The position numbers and the translations under genes are program-made. Below the pieces are notes generated by a model. It was not told the origin of the DNA. It did not search any database and saw only the letters and a program-made list of their open reading frames with translations. From Mycobacterium sp. UM_WGJ (lineage in GTDB: Bacteria; Actinomycetota; Actinomycetes; Mycobacteriales; Mycobacteriaceae), in assembly GCF_000455125.1 (NCBI RefSeq), contig NZ_AUWR01000055.1, positions 1 through 64,000 on the forward strand: DNA of 64,000 bases, given 5' to 3'. This document shows positions 28,731-38,562 of the stretch, one piece after another; positions within the stretch are counted from its first letter, which is position 1; each line of letters starts with the position of its first letter.

Positions 28731-29948
28731 TTAAACCCCGAGACCTGCGACGTCGCCGATAATCACGATCGCGGGAGGTCGGATGCCCTCCGCGCGGATT
28801 TTCTCGGGCGCGTCGGCCAGGGTCGCTCGCAGCGTGTGCTGGGCCGGCGTGGTGCCGTGTTGCACTACCAGAACCGGCGTATTCGCAGGTCGACCGCCTT
28901 TTTGCAGCACGGCGCTGAATTGCTCGATGCGTTCGACAGCCATCAGCAACACGATCGTTCCGCGCATTGCGGCCAGGGCGTCCCAATTCACTAACGATTC
29001 AGGATCGTCGGGTGCGACGTGCCCGCTGACCACCACAAATTCGTGGTTCACGGCCCGATGGGTGACCGGTACCCCGGCCAGGGCCGGGACCGCTATGGCA
29101 CTGGTCACACCCGGCACAACCGTCACCGGAATCCCGGCGTCGGCACAGGCCAGCACCTCTTCATAGCCGCGGGCGAACACGAACGGGTCGCCGCCCTTGA
29201 GGCGCACCACGAACTTGCCGGCCTTGGCACGTTCGATCATCAGGGCGTTGATGGCGTCCTGGGCCATGGCCCGCCCATAGGGGATCTTGGCGGCGTCGAC
29301 GACTTCGACGGTCGGGGGCAGTTCGGCGAGCAGCTCCGGCGGCGCGAGCCGGTCGGCCACCACGACATCGGCGTGCGCAAGCATGCGACGGCCACGCACC
29401 GTGATCAGTTCTGGGTCGCCCGGCCCGCCACCCACCAGCGCCACACCGCCACGCACCACATCGGGGGTCGCCTCTGCGTCCACGGTGATGGTGCCGTTCT
29501 GCAGGGCCTCCCGGATCGCCGAGCGGATCGCCGCCGACCGGTTGTGCTCGCCGCCGGCCAGCACGCCCACCGACAGCCCGGAGTAAGCGAAGGTGGCCGG
29601 GGTGACCGCGGATCCCTCGACGGCCAGATCGGCACGCACACAGAAGATCTGGCGACGGTCCGCCTCAGCCACGATGGCGGCGTTGACCTCCGGGTCGTCG
29701 GTGGCCGCGATCGCGTACCAGGCATCGGCCAGATCCCCGTCGCGATAGGTGCGCGAGACCAATGTGATGCCCGGCTTACGCTCGCCCAGCGCTTCGACCG
29801 CCGGGGTGGCGCTGGGTGCGATCACCAGCACCTGCGCGCCACTGTCCACCAACAGCGGAAGACGCCGCTGCGCGACGCTTCCCGCGCCCACGACAACAAC
29901 CTTGCGGCCGGCCAGCCGTAAACCGGCTAGGTAGGGATTCTCGGTCAC
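28731..29948 (-). CDS. cysG: Siroheme/precorrin-2 synthase (CysG-like fusion)
   Basis: Protein of 405 residues, the same length as M. tuberculosis CysG (Rv2847c). The N-terminal third is a precorrin-2 dehydrogenase/ferrochelatase domain (KVVVVGAGSVAQRRLPLLVDSGA), the C-terminal part a uroporphyrinogen-III methyltransferase (GGVALVGGGPGDPELITVRG, VRLKGGDPFVFARGYEE, VVPGVTSA). Product: precorrin-2 and siroheme for sulfite and nitrite reductase. GTG start at 29948. The window's own sulfonate operon would release sulfite, whose reduction needs siroheme, but the two loci are far apart. Confidence 0.9.
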   Translation of the reverse strand: MTENPYLAGLRLAGRKVVVVGAGSVAQRRLPLLVDSGAQVLVIAPSATPAVEALGERKPGITLVSRTYRDGDLADAWYAIAATDDPEVNAAIVAEADRRQIFCVRADLAVEGSAVTPATFAYSGLSVGVLAGGEHNRSAAIRSAIREALQNGTITVDAEATPDVVRGGVALVGGGPGDPELITVRGRRMLAHADVVVADRLAPPELLAELPPTVEVVDAAKIPYGRAMAQDAINALMIERAKAGKFVVRLKGGDPFVFARGYEEVLACADAGIPVTVVPGVTSAIAVPALAGVPVTHRAVNHEFVVVSGHVAPDDPESLVNWDALAAMRGTIVLLMAVERIEQFSAVLQKGGRPANTPVLVVQHGTTPAQHTLRATLADAPEKIRAEGIRPPAIVIIGDVAGLGV

Positions 29949-29960
29949 CCGATAACTCTA

Positions 29961-30193
29961 GTGGCGACCGTCAGCGCGGCGAAGCCGGGCGCAACGGGTC
30001 GCCACCATCAGCCCCGTGCGGCCGTCAGCGCGGCGAAGCCGGGCGCAACGGGTCGCCACCATCAGCCCCGGCGCGACCGTCAGCGCGGCGAAGCCGGGCG
30101 CAACGGGTCGCCACCATCAGCCCCGTGCGACCGTCAGCGCGGCGAAGCCGGGCGCAACGGGTCGCCACCATCAGCCCCGGCGCGACCGTCAGC
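29961..30193. repeat. Tandem array of a 54/55-bp stem-loop element (VNTR-like)
   Basis: Four near-identical units start at 29965, 30019, 30074 and 30128, with lengths 54, 55, 54 and 55, so the real period is a 109-bp dimer. A partial fifth unit starts at 30183 and contains the mqo stop codon. The first unit begins with a perfect inverted repeat (GTGGCGACC at 29961-29969, GGTCGCCAC at 29997-30005) around a 27-nt loop containing GAAGCCGGGCG; later copies keep 5-6 bp of the stem. The array fills the 240-bp gap between cysG and mqo. It resembles MIRU/VNTR loci in layout. Confidence 0.9.
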
Positions 30194-31658
30194 TGAGTTG
30201 CAGCTTTTGGCTGCCCCACTCCCACACCTGCTCGAACAACACCGGCTCGTCAGACAGTCGCGCACCCAGCGAGGGCACCATCTCTTTGAGCGCCGGCAGC
30301 CAGTCGGCGAACCTCCCGGCGAAGCAGCGCGCCAGCACCTCCAGCATGGCCGGCACCGCGGTCGATGCCCCGGGCGAGGCACCGAGCAGTCCCGCGATGC
30401 TGCCGTCGCCGGCGCTGACGATCGTGGTGTCGAAATCGAGCTGTCCGCCGCGGATGACCTGCACCCGCTGGCCGGCCCGGATCTCGTGCCAGTCCGCGTC
30501 ATCCGCGGCCGGAAGGAACTCCCGTAGTCCCTCGATGCGGGAGCCGTGGGTTCGCCGCAGTTGGCCGAGCAGGTAGCCGACCAATTCGCGCTCCCGGATC
30601 CCGGCGCCCAGCAGTGACCGCACGTTGTCGAAGCGGACCGATCGCGGCAGGTCGGTGGCGCGGCCGTGCTTGAGGAACTTCGGCGACCATCCGGCAAACG
30701 GTCCGAACAGTAGCCACGACGCACCGTTGACCAGTCGGGCGTCCAGGTGCGGGGCGGTCGTCGACGGCGCGCCCGGCACCGGAGCCCCGTACACCTTGGC
30801 GCGGTGCGCGGCGGTGAGCTCGGTGGCCCCGCAGCGCAGGAACACTCCGCCGATCGGGAAGCCGCCGAAGCCCCGCGCTTCGGGGATTCCCGCGCGCTGC
30901 AGCAGGCCCAGGGTCGCTCCCCCGGCTCCGATGAACACGAATTTGGCATTGAGTCTTCGGGTTTCGCCGATTCTGCGGTTGACCAGAGTCAACGTCCAGC
31001 TGCCATCGGGCTCCCGGCGTAGCGAGCGCACCTCGTGGCCGAAGAGCACCGCGGTGCCGTGCCGCACACCGTAGCCGATCAGCTGACCGGTCAGCGCGCC
31101 GAAGTCGACGTCGGTGCCGTGCCGCGCCCAGTCCAGGGCCACCGGAACGTTGGGGTCTCTTCCGGCGGCCATCGCGGGTAGCCGCGCGGCGAACTCGCCG
31201 AAGTCGGTGATGAAGTCGGTTCCGGCGAACAACGGGTTGTCGGCCAGCGCACGATGACGCCGACGCAGGTAGTCCACCCCGTCGGCCCCGTGGACGAAGC
31301 TGACGTGCGGGACCGGGTGCACGAAGTCGCGCGGATCCTCCAGCAGTCCGTTCTCCACGGCGTAGGCCCAGAACTGCCGGGTCACCTGGAACTGCTCGTT
31401 GACCCGCACGGCTTTGGCGGTGTCGATCGAGCCGTCGGGCCGCTGCGGTGTGTAAAACAGCTCGCACAGCCCGGCGTGGCCGGTGCCGGCGTTGTTCCAC
31501 GGATCGCTGCTCTCGCCGGCCGCGGAATCCAACCGTTCGACGACGGTGATCGCGGCACCCGGTTCCAGCCGGCGCAGTATCGCCCCCAAGGTGGCGCTCA
31601 TGATGCCCGCGCCGATCAGCGCTACGTCGGTCATCTCGGTCTGAACCGATGGGGCCAC
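30189..31658 (-). CDS. mqo: Malate:quinone oxidoreductase
   Basis: Protein of 489 residues (M. tuberculosis Mqo about 493). FAD-binding N-terminus [23 protein letters not shown] and the family hallmarks [35 protein letters not shown] and [30 protein letters not shown]. The enzyme oxidises malate to oxaloacetate and reduces menaquinone at the inner membrane face. GTG at 31658 is preferred to the ATG at 31634, since homologues have several residues before the first beta strand. The stop codon lies in the last partial unit of the repeat array. Confidence 0.92.
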   Translation of the reverse strand: MAPSVQTEMTDVALIGAGIMSATLGAILRRLEPGAAITVVERLDSAAGESSDPWNNAGTGHAGLCELFYTPQRPDGSIDTAKAVRVNEQFQVTRQFWAYAVENGLLEDPRDFVHPVPHVSFVHGADGVDYLRRRHRALADNPLFAGTDFITDFGEFAARLPAMAAGRDPNVPVALDWARHGTDVDFGALTGQLIGYGVRHGTAVLFGHEVRSLRREPDGSWTLTLVNRRIGETRRLNAKFVFIGAGGATLGLLQRAGIPEARGFGGFPIGGVFLRCGATELTAAHRAKVYGAPVPGAPSTTAPHLDARLVNGASWLLFGPFAGWSPKFLKHGRATDLPRSVRFDNVRSLLGAGIRERELVGYLLGQLRRTHGSRIEGLREFLPAADDADWHEIRAGQRVQVIRGGQLDFDTTIVSAGDGSIAGLLGASPGASTAVPAMLEVLARCFAGRFADWLPALKEMVPSLGARLSDEPVLFEQVWEWGSQKLQLS

Positions 31659-31674
31659 GACATCAGCCTATCCA

Positions 31675-31710
31675 GGACGGCGGCGCCCGGCTCCGCCGCG
31701 CTTGCGATCC
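31675..31710 (-). repeat. Degenerate copy of the dispersed stem-loop element
   Basis: Read on the minus strand, GCGCGGCGGAGCCGGGCGC matches the loop of the tandem array unit (21 of 27 loop positions by eye). The flanking stem is imperfect. It lies in the 106-bp divergent gap between mqo and mtr. Confidence 0.4.
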
Positions 31711-31764
31711 CCTCGGCCAGGATGGCGGTGACCTTCGGCCCCGCCCACCGTTTAGGCTGACGCA

Positions 31765-33144
31765 ATGGAGAGCTACGACCTGGCGATCATCGGAACCGGT
31801 TCGGGCAACAGCATTCTCGACGAGCGCTACGCGGACAAGCGGGTGGCGATCTGCGAACAGGGCACTTTCGGCGGCACCTGCCTCAATGTGGGCTGCATCC
31901 CCACCAAGATGTTCGTCTACGCCGCCGAGGTAGCCAAGACGGTGGCCGAAGCGTCCCGCTACGGGATCGATGCTCACATCGACGGTGTGCGCTGGGACGA
32001 TATCGTCTCGCGGGTGTTCGGGCGGATCGACCCGATCGCCGCCGGCGGCGAGCAGTATCGCCGCAGCCTGCCCAACGTCGACGTCTACGGCGACCACACC
32101 CGGTTCGGGCCGGTCGGCTCCGACGGCCGATACCTCTTAGTCACCGCGGGCGGTGAACAGGTCAGCGCCGAGCAGGTGGTGATCGCGGCAGGGTCGCGCT
32201 CGGCTATCCCGCCCGCCATCGCCGACAGCGGGGCGCACTACTACACCAGCGACGACATCATGCGGATCGCCGAGCTGCCCGAGCATTTGGTGATCGTCGG
32301 CGGTGGCTTCATCGCCGCCGAGTTCGCCCACGTGTTCTCCGCCTTGGGCGTCCGGGTCACGGTGGTGATTCGTGGCTCGACCTTGCTGCGGCACTGCGAC
32401 GAGACGGTGGCAGAACGGTTCACCCGGATCGCCGCGGCCAAGTGGGATCTGCGCACGCACTGCAACGTGGTCGCCGCCCGCAACGATGGGACCGGTGTCG
32501 TCGTGGAGCTTGACGACGGCTCGGTGCTGCAGGCCGGCGCGATGCTGGTGGCTACCGGACGAGTGCCCAACGGCGACCTGTTGGACGCCGAGCAGGCCGG
32601 TGTCCTCGTCGCCGGCGGGCGGGTAAGCGTGGACAAGTACCAACGAACCTCGGCGCGCGGGGTTTTCGCGCTCGGTGACGTGTCCTCGCCCTATGAGCTC
32701 AAGCATGTCGCCAACCACGAAGCCAGGGTGGTGCAACACAACCTGCTGTGCGACTGGGACGACGTGGACTCGATGCGGGTCACCGACCACCGTTATGTGC
32801 CCGCCGCGGTTTTCACCGATCCACAGATCGCCTCCGTGGGGCTGACCGAAACCCAAGCGCTGGCAAAGGGTCTCGATATCTCGGTGAAGATCCAGGACTA
32901 CGGTGACGTCGCCTACGGCTGGGCCATGGAAGACAGCACCGGACTTGCCAAGCTCATCGCCGAACGCGGCACCGGACGACTGTTGGGCGCGCACATCATG
33001 GGCTACCAGGCGTCATCAATCATCCAACCGCTGATTCAGGCGATGAGTTTCGGTCTCACCGCGCCGGAGATGGCCCGCGGTCAATACTGGATCCACCCGG
33101 CACTGCCCGAGGTCGTCGAGAACGCGCTGCTCGGGCTCCAGTGA
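31765..33144 (+). CDS. mtr: Mycothione reductase
   Basis: Protein of 459 residues, identical in length to M. tuberculosis Mtr (Rv2855). FAD domain [17 protein letters not shown], redox-active disulfide Cys39/Cys44 in [17 protein letters not shown](P)H domain [18 protein letters not shown] and the dimerisation domain with the catalytic His-Glu in [12 protein letters not shown]. It reduces mycothiol disulfide with NADPH in the cytoplasm. It starts 106 bp from the divergent mqo gene and is followed by an acyl-CoA dehydrogenase gene after 12 bp. Confidence 0.95.
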   Translation: MESYDLAIIGTGSGNSILDERYADKRVAICEQGTFGGTCLNVGCIPTKMFVYAAEVAKTVAEASRYGIDAHIDGVRWDDIVSRVFGRIDPIAAGGEQYRRSLPNVDVYGDHTRFGPVGSDGRYLLVTAGGEQVSAEQVVIAAGSRSAIPPAIADSGAHYYTSDDIMRIAELPEHLVIVGGGFIAAEFAHVFSALGVRVTVVIRGSTLLRHCDETVAERFTRIAAAKWDLRTHCNVVAARNDGTGVVVELDDGSVLQAGAMLVATGRVPNGDLLDAEQAGVLVAGGRVSVDKYQRTSARGVFALGDVSSPYELKHVANHEARVVQHNLLCDWDDVDSMRVTDHRYVPAAVFTDPQIASVGLTETQALAKGLDISVKIQDYGDVAYGWAMEDSTGLAKLIAERGTGRLLGAHIMGYQASSIIQPLIQAMSFGLTAPEMARGQYWIHPALPEVVENALLGLQ

Positions 33145-33156
33145 AAGGTTCGCCAG

Positions 33157-34953
33157 ATGAAGTCCACCCTGCTGTCCCGGCAAGACCTCGACTTCCTGCT
33201 GTTCGACTGGCTGCGCGTCGAGGAACTGACCGGACGGGACCGGTTTTCCGAGCACTCCCGGGAGACCTTCTCCGACACCCTGGATCTGTGCGAACAGCTG
33301 GCAACCCGCTATTTCGCCCCGCACAACAAAAAGAGCGACGCGAACGAGCCCACCTTCGACGGGACGAAAGTCACCATCATCGGTGAGGTCAAGGAGGCAC
33401 TGGCAGCCTGCGCCGACGCCGAGCTGATGGGCATGGCCATGGACTACAGCCTCGGCGGCGCGCAGCTTCCGGCGACCGTGGCCCAGGCCGGCTTCGTGTG
33501 GCTGATGGCTGCCAACGTCAGCACCGCGGGCTACCCGATGTTGACCATGGCGAACCTGAACCTGCTCGCCAAATTCGGTACCGAAGAGCAGATCGCCGCC
33601 TTCGTCAAACCCATGCTCGCCGGCCGTTTCACCGGGACGATGTGCCTGTCGGAGACTCAGGCCGGATCGTCGCTGGCCGACATCACCACCCGAGCGGAGC
33701 GGCGCGCCGACGGCACCTTCCGACTGTTCGGATCCAAAATGTGGATCTCCGGCGGCGAGCACGAACTGACCGACAACATCGTCCATCTGGTGCTGGCCAA
33801 GATCCCCGGCGGTCCGGCCGGCACCAAGGGGATCTCACTGTTCATCGTGCCGAAGTATCTGGTGAATCCCGATGGCACGCTCAGTGAGCGCAACGACGTC
33901 GTCCTGGCCGGGCTCAACCATAAGATGGGCTATCGCGGCATCACCAACACCGTGCTCAACTTCGGTGAGGGCGTCCACCAGCCCGGCGGCGAACCGGGTG
34001 CCGTCGGTTATCTCGTGGGCGACGAGCACCGCGGGTTGAACTACATGTTCCACATGATGAACGAAGCGCGCTTGGGTGTGGGCATGGGTGCGATCGCGCT
34101 CGGTTACACCGGCTACCTGAAGTCGCTGGAGTACGCGCGCACCCGGCCACAAGGCCGACCGGCGACGACGAAAGACCCTGCGGCGCCGCAGGTTGCGATC
34201 ATCGAGCACGCGGACGTCAAGCGGATGCTGCTGGCGCAGAAGTCGTATGTCGAGGGGGCGCTGGCGTTGGCGCTGTATTGCGCGCGGCTCGTCGACATTC
34301 AGCACACGGCCCAATCCGACGAGGAACGCGAGCACGCCACCGCCCTGCTGGACATCCTCACCCCGATTGCCAAGAGCTGGCCTTCGCAGTGGTGTTTGGC
34401 CGCCAATGATCTGGCCATCCAGGTACACGGCGGCTACGGCTACACCCGCGAGTACGACGTGGAACAGCACTACCGGGACAACCGGCTCAACCCGATCCAC
34501 GAGGGCACCCACGGCATCCAGAGTCTGGACTTGTTGGGCCGCAAGGTGGTGCAGCGCAATGGGGCCAGTCTGGCCGCACTACAGCGGACGATGAGCGAGA
34601 GCATCGCGGCCGCGCATCGGGCCGGCGGCGAACTGGCCGAATTGGCAGCACGACTCGACGCCGTGGTCCAGCGCCTGGTGGCCGTCACTGCGGGGATGTT
34701 CGCCGCCGGTGACATCGACGCCGCACTGGCCAACAGCGCGATCTACCTGGAGGCCTTCGGCCATGTGGTGATCGCCTGGATCTGGCTGGAGCAGTTGATT
34801 GCCGCAGACGGACGCACCGGAGACTTCTTCGACGGCAAACGCCAGGCTGCGCGCTACTTCTTCCGATACGAGTTGCCCAAGACCGGACCGCAGCTGGACC
34901 TGCTGGAGAGCCTGGACCGTACGACCCTGGATATGCGTCCGGAGTGGTTCTGA
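33157..34953 (+). CDS. Acyl-CoA dehydrogenase (FadE, long DmdC-like type)
   Basis: Protein of 598 residues, longer than classical acyl-CoA dehydrogenases because of N- and C-terminal extensions. FAD and substrate motifs are MCLSETQAGSSLADITTRA, KMWISGGEH, and the catalytic base Glu449 in NPIHEGTHGIQ. The long form with a C-terminal helical domain resembles DmdC (methylmercaptopropanoyl-CoA) and long-chain FadE enzymes such as FadE5. It follows mtr after 12 bp with AAAGG before the ATG. In M. tuberculosis mtr is followed by other genes, so this looks like a lineage-specific insertion. The substrate cannot be deduced. Confidence 0.85.
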   Translation: MKSTLLSRQDLDFLLFDWLRVEELTGRDRFSEHSRETFSDTLDLCEQLATRYFAPHNKKSDANEPTFDGTKVTIIGEVKEALAACADAELMGMAMDYSLGGAQLPATVAQAGFVWLMAANVSTAGYPMLTMANLNLLAKFGTEEQIAAFVKPMLAGRFTGTMCLSETQAGSSLADITTRAERRADGTFRLFGSKMWISGGEHELTDNIVHLVLAKIPGGPAGTKGISLFIVPKYLVNPDGTLSERNDVVLAGLNHKMGYRGITNTVLNFGEGVHQPGGEPGAVGYLVGDEHRGLNYMFHMMNEARLGVGMGAIALGYTGYLKSLEYARTRPQGRPATTKDPAAPQVAIIEHADVKRMLLAQKSYVEGALALALYCARLVDIQHTAQSDEEREHATALLDILTPIAKSWPSQWCLAANDLAIQVHGGYGYTREYDVEQHYRDNRLNPIHEGTHGIQSLDLLGRKVVQRNGASLAALQRTMSESIAAAHRAGGELAELAARLDAVVQRLVAVTAGMFAAGDIDAALANSAIYLEAFGHVVIAWIWLEQLIAADGRTGDFFDGKRQAARYFFRYELPKTGPQLDLLESLDRTTLDMRPEWF

Positions 34954-35048
34954 GCGCCGTCTGACGGGAGAGGCGGCCAACCACCCTGGGTACCAAAGTC
35001 CCCGGATGCCCCGATGTTCACCCATGCCACAGTCTGGTCCATACTGCG

Positions 35049-35066
35049 ACTTGACACCCGTCAAGT
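35049..35066. promoter_or_regulatory. Palindromic operator candidate upstream of the P450
   Basis: ACTTGAC ACCC GTCAAGT is a perfect 7-bp inverted repeat with a 4-bp spacer, 26 bp before the P450 start codon. It contains TTGACA, which may double as a -35 element. The layout suits a dimeric TetR- or GntR-type repressor. No regulator gene is adjacent. Confidence 0.45.
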
Positions 35067-35091
35067 TTTCGACGACCGCGAGGAGTCCCCA

Positions 35092-36357
35092 GTGAGCGCG
35101 CTGACCACCCACCGCAACACCAGCGAGCACGGCCGAGTACTCGCCGACCCTCAGGCCTACACCGATAACGAGCGCCTGCACAGCTCACTGGCCTGGCTGC
35201 GCGCCAACCAGCCGGTGTCGTGGGTGGACGCCCCGCCGTACCGGCCGTTCTGGGCAGTCACCAAGCACGCCGACATCATGGACATCGAGCGCGACAACGA
35301 ACTCTGGGTCAGTGAACCGCGTCCCATGCTGCTACAGGCCAAGGTCGAGGACCGGGTCAAGGCCGACCAGGAGGCCGGCATCGGACTGCGCACGCTGATC
35401 CACATGGACGACCCGCACCACCGGGACATCCGCAAGATCGGCGCGGACTGGTTCCGCCCCAAGGCCATGCGCGACCTCAAGGTCCGCGTCGACGAACTGG
35501 CCAAACGCTACGTCGACCGGATGGCCGAGATCGGCCCGGAGTGCGACTTCGTCACCGAGATCGCCATCAACTTTCCGCTGTACGTGATCCTGTCACTGCT
35601 GGGCCTGCCCGAGGAGGACTTCCCGCGCATGCTCAAGCTGACACAGGAGATGTTCGGTGGCGAGGACGCCGAGCACCAGCGCGGCCAGGGCGGCGCAGAC
35701 GAGATCATGGCCGTGCTGCTGGATTTCTTCAATTACTTCTCCGCCCTTACGGCCTCGCGGCGGGCCAACCCCACCGGGGACTTGGCCTCGGCCATCGCCA
35801 ACGGCCGTATCAACGGCGAACTCATGTCCGACATGGACACGCTGTCCTACTACGTCATCGTCGCCAGCGCCGGCCACGACACCACCAAGGACGCCATCTC
35901 GGGCGGCCTGTGCGCGCTGGTCGAGCACCAGGATCAGCTCGAGCGTCTCCAGAACGACATGAGCCTGATACCGCTGGCTGTCGAGGAGATGATCCGCTGG
36001 TCCACGCCGGTCAAGCAGTTCATGCGCACCGCCACCCGCGACACCGAGGTGCGCGGCGTGCCGATTCCCGGGGGCGAGTCGGTCCTGCTGTCCTACGTCT
36101 CGGCCAACCGCGACGAGGACATCTTCGACAACCCCTTCACGTTCGACATCGGCCGCGACCCCAACAAGCACCTGTCGTTCGGCTACGGCGTTCACTTCTG
36201 CCTGGGCGCGGCTCTGGCCCGTCTGGAGCTCAACAGCCTGTTCACCGAACTGGTGCCGCGCCTGGAGTCCATCGAGTTCGCCGGCACGCCCGAACTGTCG
36301 GCGACCACGTTTGTCGGCGGCCTCAAGCGCCTTCCGGTTCGGTACTCGATGCGCTAG
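35092..36357 (+). CDS. Cytochrome P450
   Basis: Protein of 421 residues. Typical bacterial class I P450: I-helix ASAGHDTTKD (Thr263/Thr264), ExxR in VEEMIRW, and heme ligand Cys370 in FGYGVHFCLGAALARLE. It needs a ferredoxin and reductase, neither of which is encoded nearby. GTG at 35092 with GAGGAG upstream; in-frame codons upstream are not used. It lies 138 bp after the acyl-CoA dehydrogenase and has its own palindrome-bearing upstream region, so it is probably separately regulated. CYP family not assignable by eye. Confidence 0.9.
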   Translation: MSALTTHRNTSEHGRVLADPQAYTDNERLHSSLAWLRANQPVSWVDAPPYRPFWAVTKHADIMDIERDNELWVSEPRPMLLQAKVEDRVKADQEAGIGLRTLIHMDDPHHRDIRKIGADWFRPKAMRDLKVRVDELAKRYVDRMAEIGPECDFVTEIAINFPLYVILSLLGLPEEDFPRMLKLTQEMFGGEDAEHQRGQGGADEIMAVLLDFFNYFSALTASRRANPTGDLASAIANGRINGELMSDMDTLSYYVIVASAGHDTTKDAISGGLCALVEHQDQLERLQNDMSLIPLAVEEMIRWSTPVKQFMRTATRDTEVRGVPIPGGESVLLSYVSANRDEDIFDNPFTFDIGRDPNKHLSFGYGVHFCLGAALARLELNSLFTELVPRLESIEFAGTPELSATTFVGGLKRLPVRYSMR

Positions 36358-36375
36358 CCGGACCGGGCCAGGCGG

Positions 36376-37152
36376 CTACAGCGGCGTGACGTACGCCGAG
36401 CTGATCCCGCCGTCCACCAGGAACGTCGAGCCAGTGATGAACGAGGCGTCATCGCTGGCCAGAAAGGCGACCGCGGCCGCGATTTCCTCCGGCTCGGCGA
36501 ACCGGCCCACTGGCACGTGCACCAGCCGTCGCGCGGCGCGCTCCGGGTCGGCGGCGAACAACTCCTGCAACAGCGGGGTGTTCACCGGCCCCGGGCACAG
36601 CGCGTTGACCCGGATGCCCTGCCGGGCGTACTGCACACCGAGCTCACGGGACATGGCCAGCACGCCGCCCTTGGAGGCGGTGTAGGAGATCTGGGAGGTG
36701 GCCGAACCCATCACCGCCACAAACGATGCGGTGTTGATGATCGATCCCCGCCCGGCGGGCGTCATGTGCCGCAGCGCCGCCCGGCAGCACAGGTACACCG
36801 ACTTGAGGTTGACGTCCTGAACCCGTTGCCAAGCAGGCAGTTCGGTGGTTTCGATCAGGTCATCGTCGGGCGGCGAGATGCCGGCATTGTTGAAGGCGAT
36901 GTCCACCGACCCGAATGTCTGGGCCGCGGTGTCGAACAGCGCGTCGACCTGGTCCTGATCGGAGACGTCGACCTGGACGAACAGACCGTCGAGCTCGTCG
37001 GCGACCGCGGTGCCCGCCGCCTGGTCGAGGTCACCGACCACGATCTGGGCGCCTTCGGCGCGCATCCGCCGCGCGGATGCCAAGCCGATTCCGCCACCGG
37101 CACCGGTCACCACGGCCACCCGTCCGGCCAGGCGTTGGGTCAGGTCGGTCAC
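36376..37152 (-). CDS. Short-chain dehydrogenase/reductase, Rv2857c-like
   Basis: Protein of 258 residues, same length as Rv2857c. Classical SDR: NAD(P) motif TGAGGGIG (about 17-24), NNAG, catalytic Ser in NTASFVAVMG, and YTASKGG (Tyr/Lys). Asp at the end of the second strand (VGDLDQA) points to NAD. GTG start overlaps the aldC stop by four bases, so it is the last gene of the glnA4-amidohydrolase-aldC-SDR operon. In that context it may oxidise or reduce a hydroxyl-amine intermediate; this is inference. Confidence 0.88.
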   Translation of the reverse strand: MTDLTQRLAGRVAVVTGAGGGIGLASARRMRAEGAQIVVGDLDQAAGTAVADELDGLFVQVDVSDQDQVDALFDTAAQTFGSVDIAFNNAGISPPDDDLIETTELPAWQRVQDVNLKSVYLCCRAALRHMTPAGRGSIINTASFVAVMGSATSQISYTASKGGVLAMSRELGVQYARQGIRVNALCPGPVNTPLLQELFAADPERAARRLVHVPVGRFAEPEEIAAAVAFLASDDASFITGSTFLVDGGISSAYVTPL

Positions 37153-38513
37153 TGCGTCTCCTTCACTGCGATGAATACGTTTTTGGTCTCGGTGAACGCC
37201 AGTGGGGCGTCCGCGCCCAATTCCCGGCCCAGCCCCGACTGTTTGAAACCCCCGAACGGAGTGGTGAAACGCACCGAGGAGTGCGAATTCACCGACAGGT
37301 TGCCCGCTTCCACCGCCCGCGAGACGCGCAGCGCCCGGGACAGGTCGTTGGTCCAGATCGAGCCGGACAACCCGTAGACGGTGTTGTTGGCCATGGTGAT
37401 GGCGTCGGCCTCGTCGTCGAACGGCAGCACCGTCACCACCGGGCCGAAGATCTCCTCGGTGACGGATCGGTCGGTGGCCGCGGGAGTCAGAACCGTGGGC
37501 GGGAACCAGAATCCGGGTCCGGTGGGCGCGTGACCGCGGAAGGCGACCGGGGCGTCGTCGGGCACATAGGAGGCCACCTTCTCCCAGTGCGGGCGGGACA
37601 CCAGCGGGCCCATCTCGGTGTCACGGGAGGTCGGATCGCCGACCACGACCCCCGTCACCGCGGGCTCCAGCAACTCCATGAAGCGGTCATAGACGCTGCG
37701 CTGCACCAGGATCCGGCTTCGTGCGCAGCAGTCCTGTCCGGCGTTGTCGAACACGCCGTAGGGCGCCGTCGCCGCCGCCTGCTCCAGGTCACAATCGGCG
37801 AAGACGATGTTGGCGCTCTTGCCACCGAGTTCCAGCGTGACCCGCTTGACCCCGGCCGCCCCCGCCTGCAGCACCCGGGTGCCGGTGGTGGTGGAACCGG
37901 TGAACACGATCTTGGCCACGCCCGGGTGGGTGACCAGACGCTCCCCCACTTCCGCCCCGCGGCCCGGCAGCACCTGCAGCAGGTCGGGGTCCAACCCCGA
38001 CTCAGCGGCCAGTTCCGCCAAGCGCAGCGTGGTCAGCGGCGTCCATTCGGCGGGCTTGATCAACACCGCGTTACCGGCGGCCAGCGCCGGGGCAAAACCC
38101 CATGCGGCAATCGGCATCGGGAAATTCCACGGGGTGATGATCCCGACGACGCCGAGCGGCTCGTGGAAGGTGACGTCGAGACCGCCGGCGACCGGTATCT
38201 GCTTGCCGGACAGCCGCTCCGGGCTGGCGGCATAGAACTGCAGCACGTCGCGGACATGGCCGGCTTCCCATTCCGCGGCCGACACCGGATGGCCGGAGTT
38301 GGTGACTTCCAGCGCAGCCAGCTCGTCGATGTGGGCGCCGACAATCGCGGCGAAGTCCCGCAGCGCGGCGGCTCGCTCGGCCGGGGCAAGCTTGGCCCAC
38401 CGCTTCTGGGCGGCCTGCGCCCGGCGCACCGCGTCGTCGACGGCGGCGGCTTCGACATGGTCGACGGTGGCGAAGACCGCGCCGGTGGCCGGGTTGATCA
38501 GGTCGGTACTGAT
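37149..38513 (-). CDS. aldC: Aldehyde dehydrogenase AldC with an apparent ATC start codon
   Basis: Protein of 454 residues if it starts at 38513 (M. tuberculosis AldC 455). Motifs: TPWNFP, ELGGKSANIVF (catalytic Glu), NAGQDCCARSR (catalytic Cys) and the C-terminal FGGFKQSG. No ATG, GTG or TTG is available where homologues start. The frame there reads ISTDLINPAT against MSTTQLINPAT in M. tuberculosis, and AAGGAG lies 7 bp before the ATC. The first ordinary start is a GTG at 38429, which would delete 28 conserved residues. It likely oxidises the aldehyde formed in amine catabolism, given its glnA4 and amidohydrolase neighbours. Confidence 0.85.
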   Translation of the reverse strand: MSTDLINPATGAVFATVDHVEAAAVDDAVRRAQAAQKRWAKLAPAERAAALRDFAAIVGAHIDELAALEVTNSGHPVSAAEWEAGHVRDVLQFYAASPERLSGKQIPVAGGLDVTFHEPLGVVGIITPWNFPMPIAAWGFAPALAAGNAVLIKPAEWTPLTTLRLAELAAESGLDPDLLQVLPGRGAEVGERLVTHPGVAKIVFTGSTTTGTRVLQAGAAGVKRVTLELGGKSANIVFADCDLEQAAATAPYGVFDNAGQDCCARSRILVQRSVYDRFMELLEPAVTGVVVGDPTSRDTEMGPLVSRPHWEKVASYVPDDAPVAFRGHAPTGPGFWFPPTVLTPAATDRSVTEEIFGPVVTVLPFDDEADAITMANNTVYGLSGSIWTNDLSRALRVSRAVEAGNLSVNSHSSVRFTTPFGGFKQSGLGRELGADAPLAFTETKNVFIAVKETQ

Positions 38514-38562
38514 GTCTCGGCTCCTTGCTCGTTCGTTCCTCGCTCGCCGCCGCCTTCGCGGA

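Noticed and set aside
29961-30193. CRISPR array
   Set aside because: Units are directly adjacent and alike along their full length; there are no unique spacers and no cas genes.
29961-30225. Protein-coding reading of the tandem repeat (open in several frames)
   Set aside because: The 54/55-bp alternation shifts frame from unit to unit and no ribosome site precedes it.
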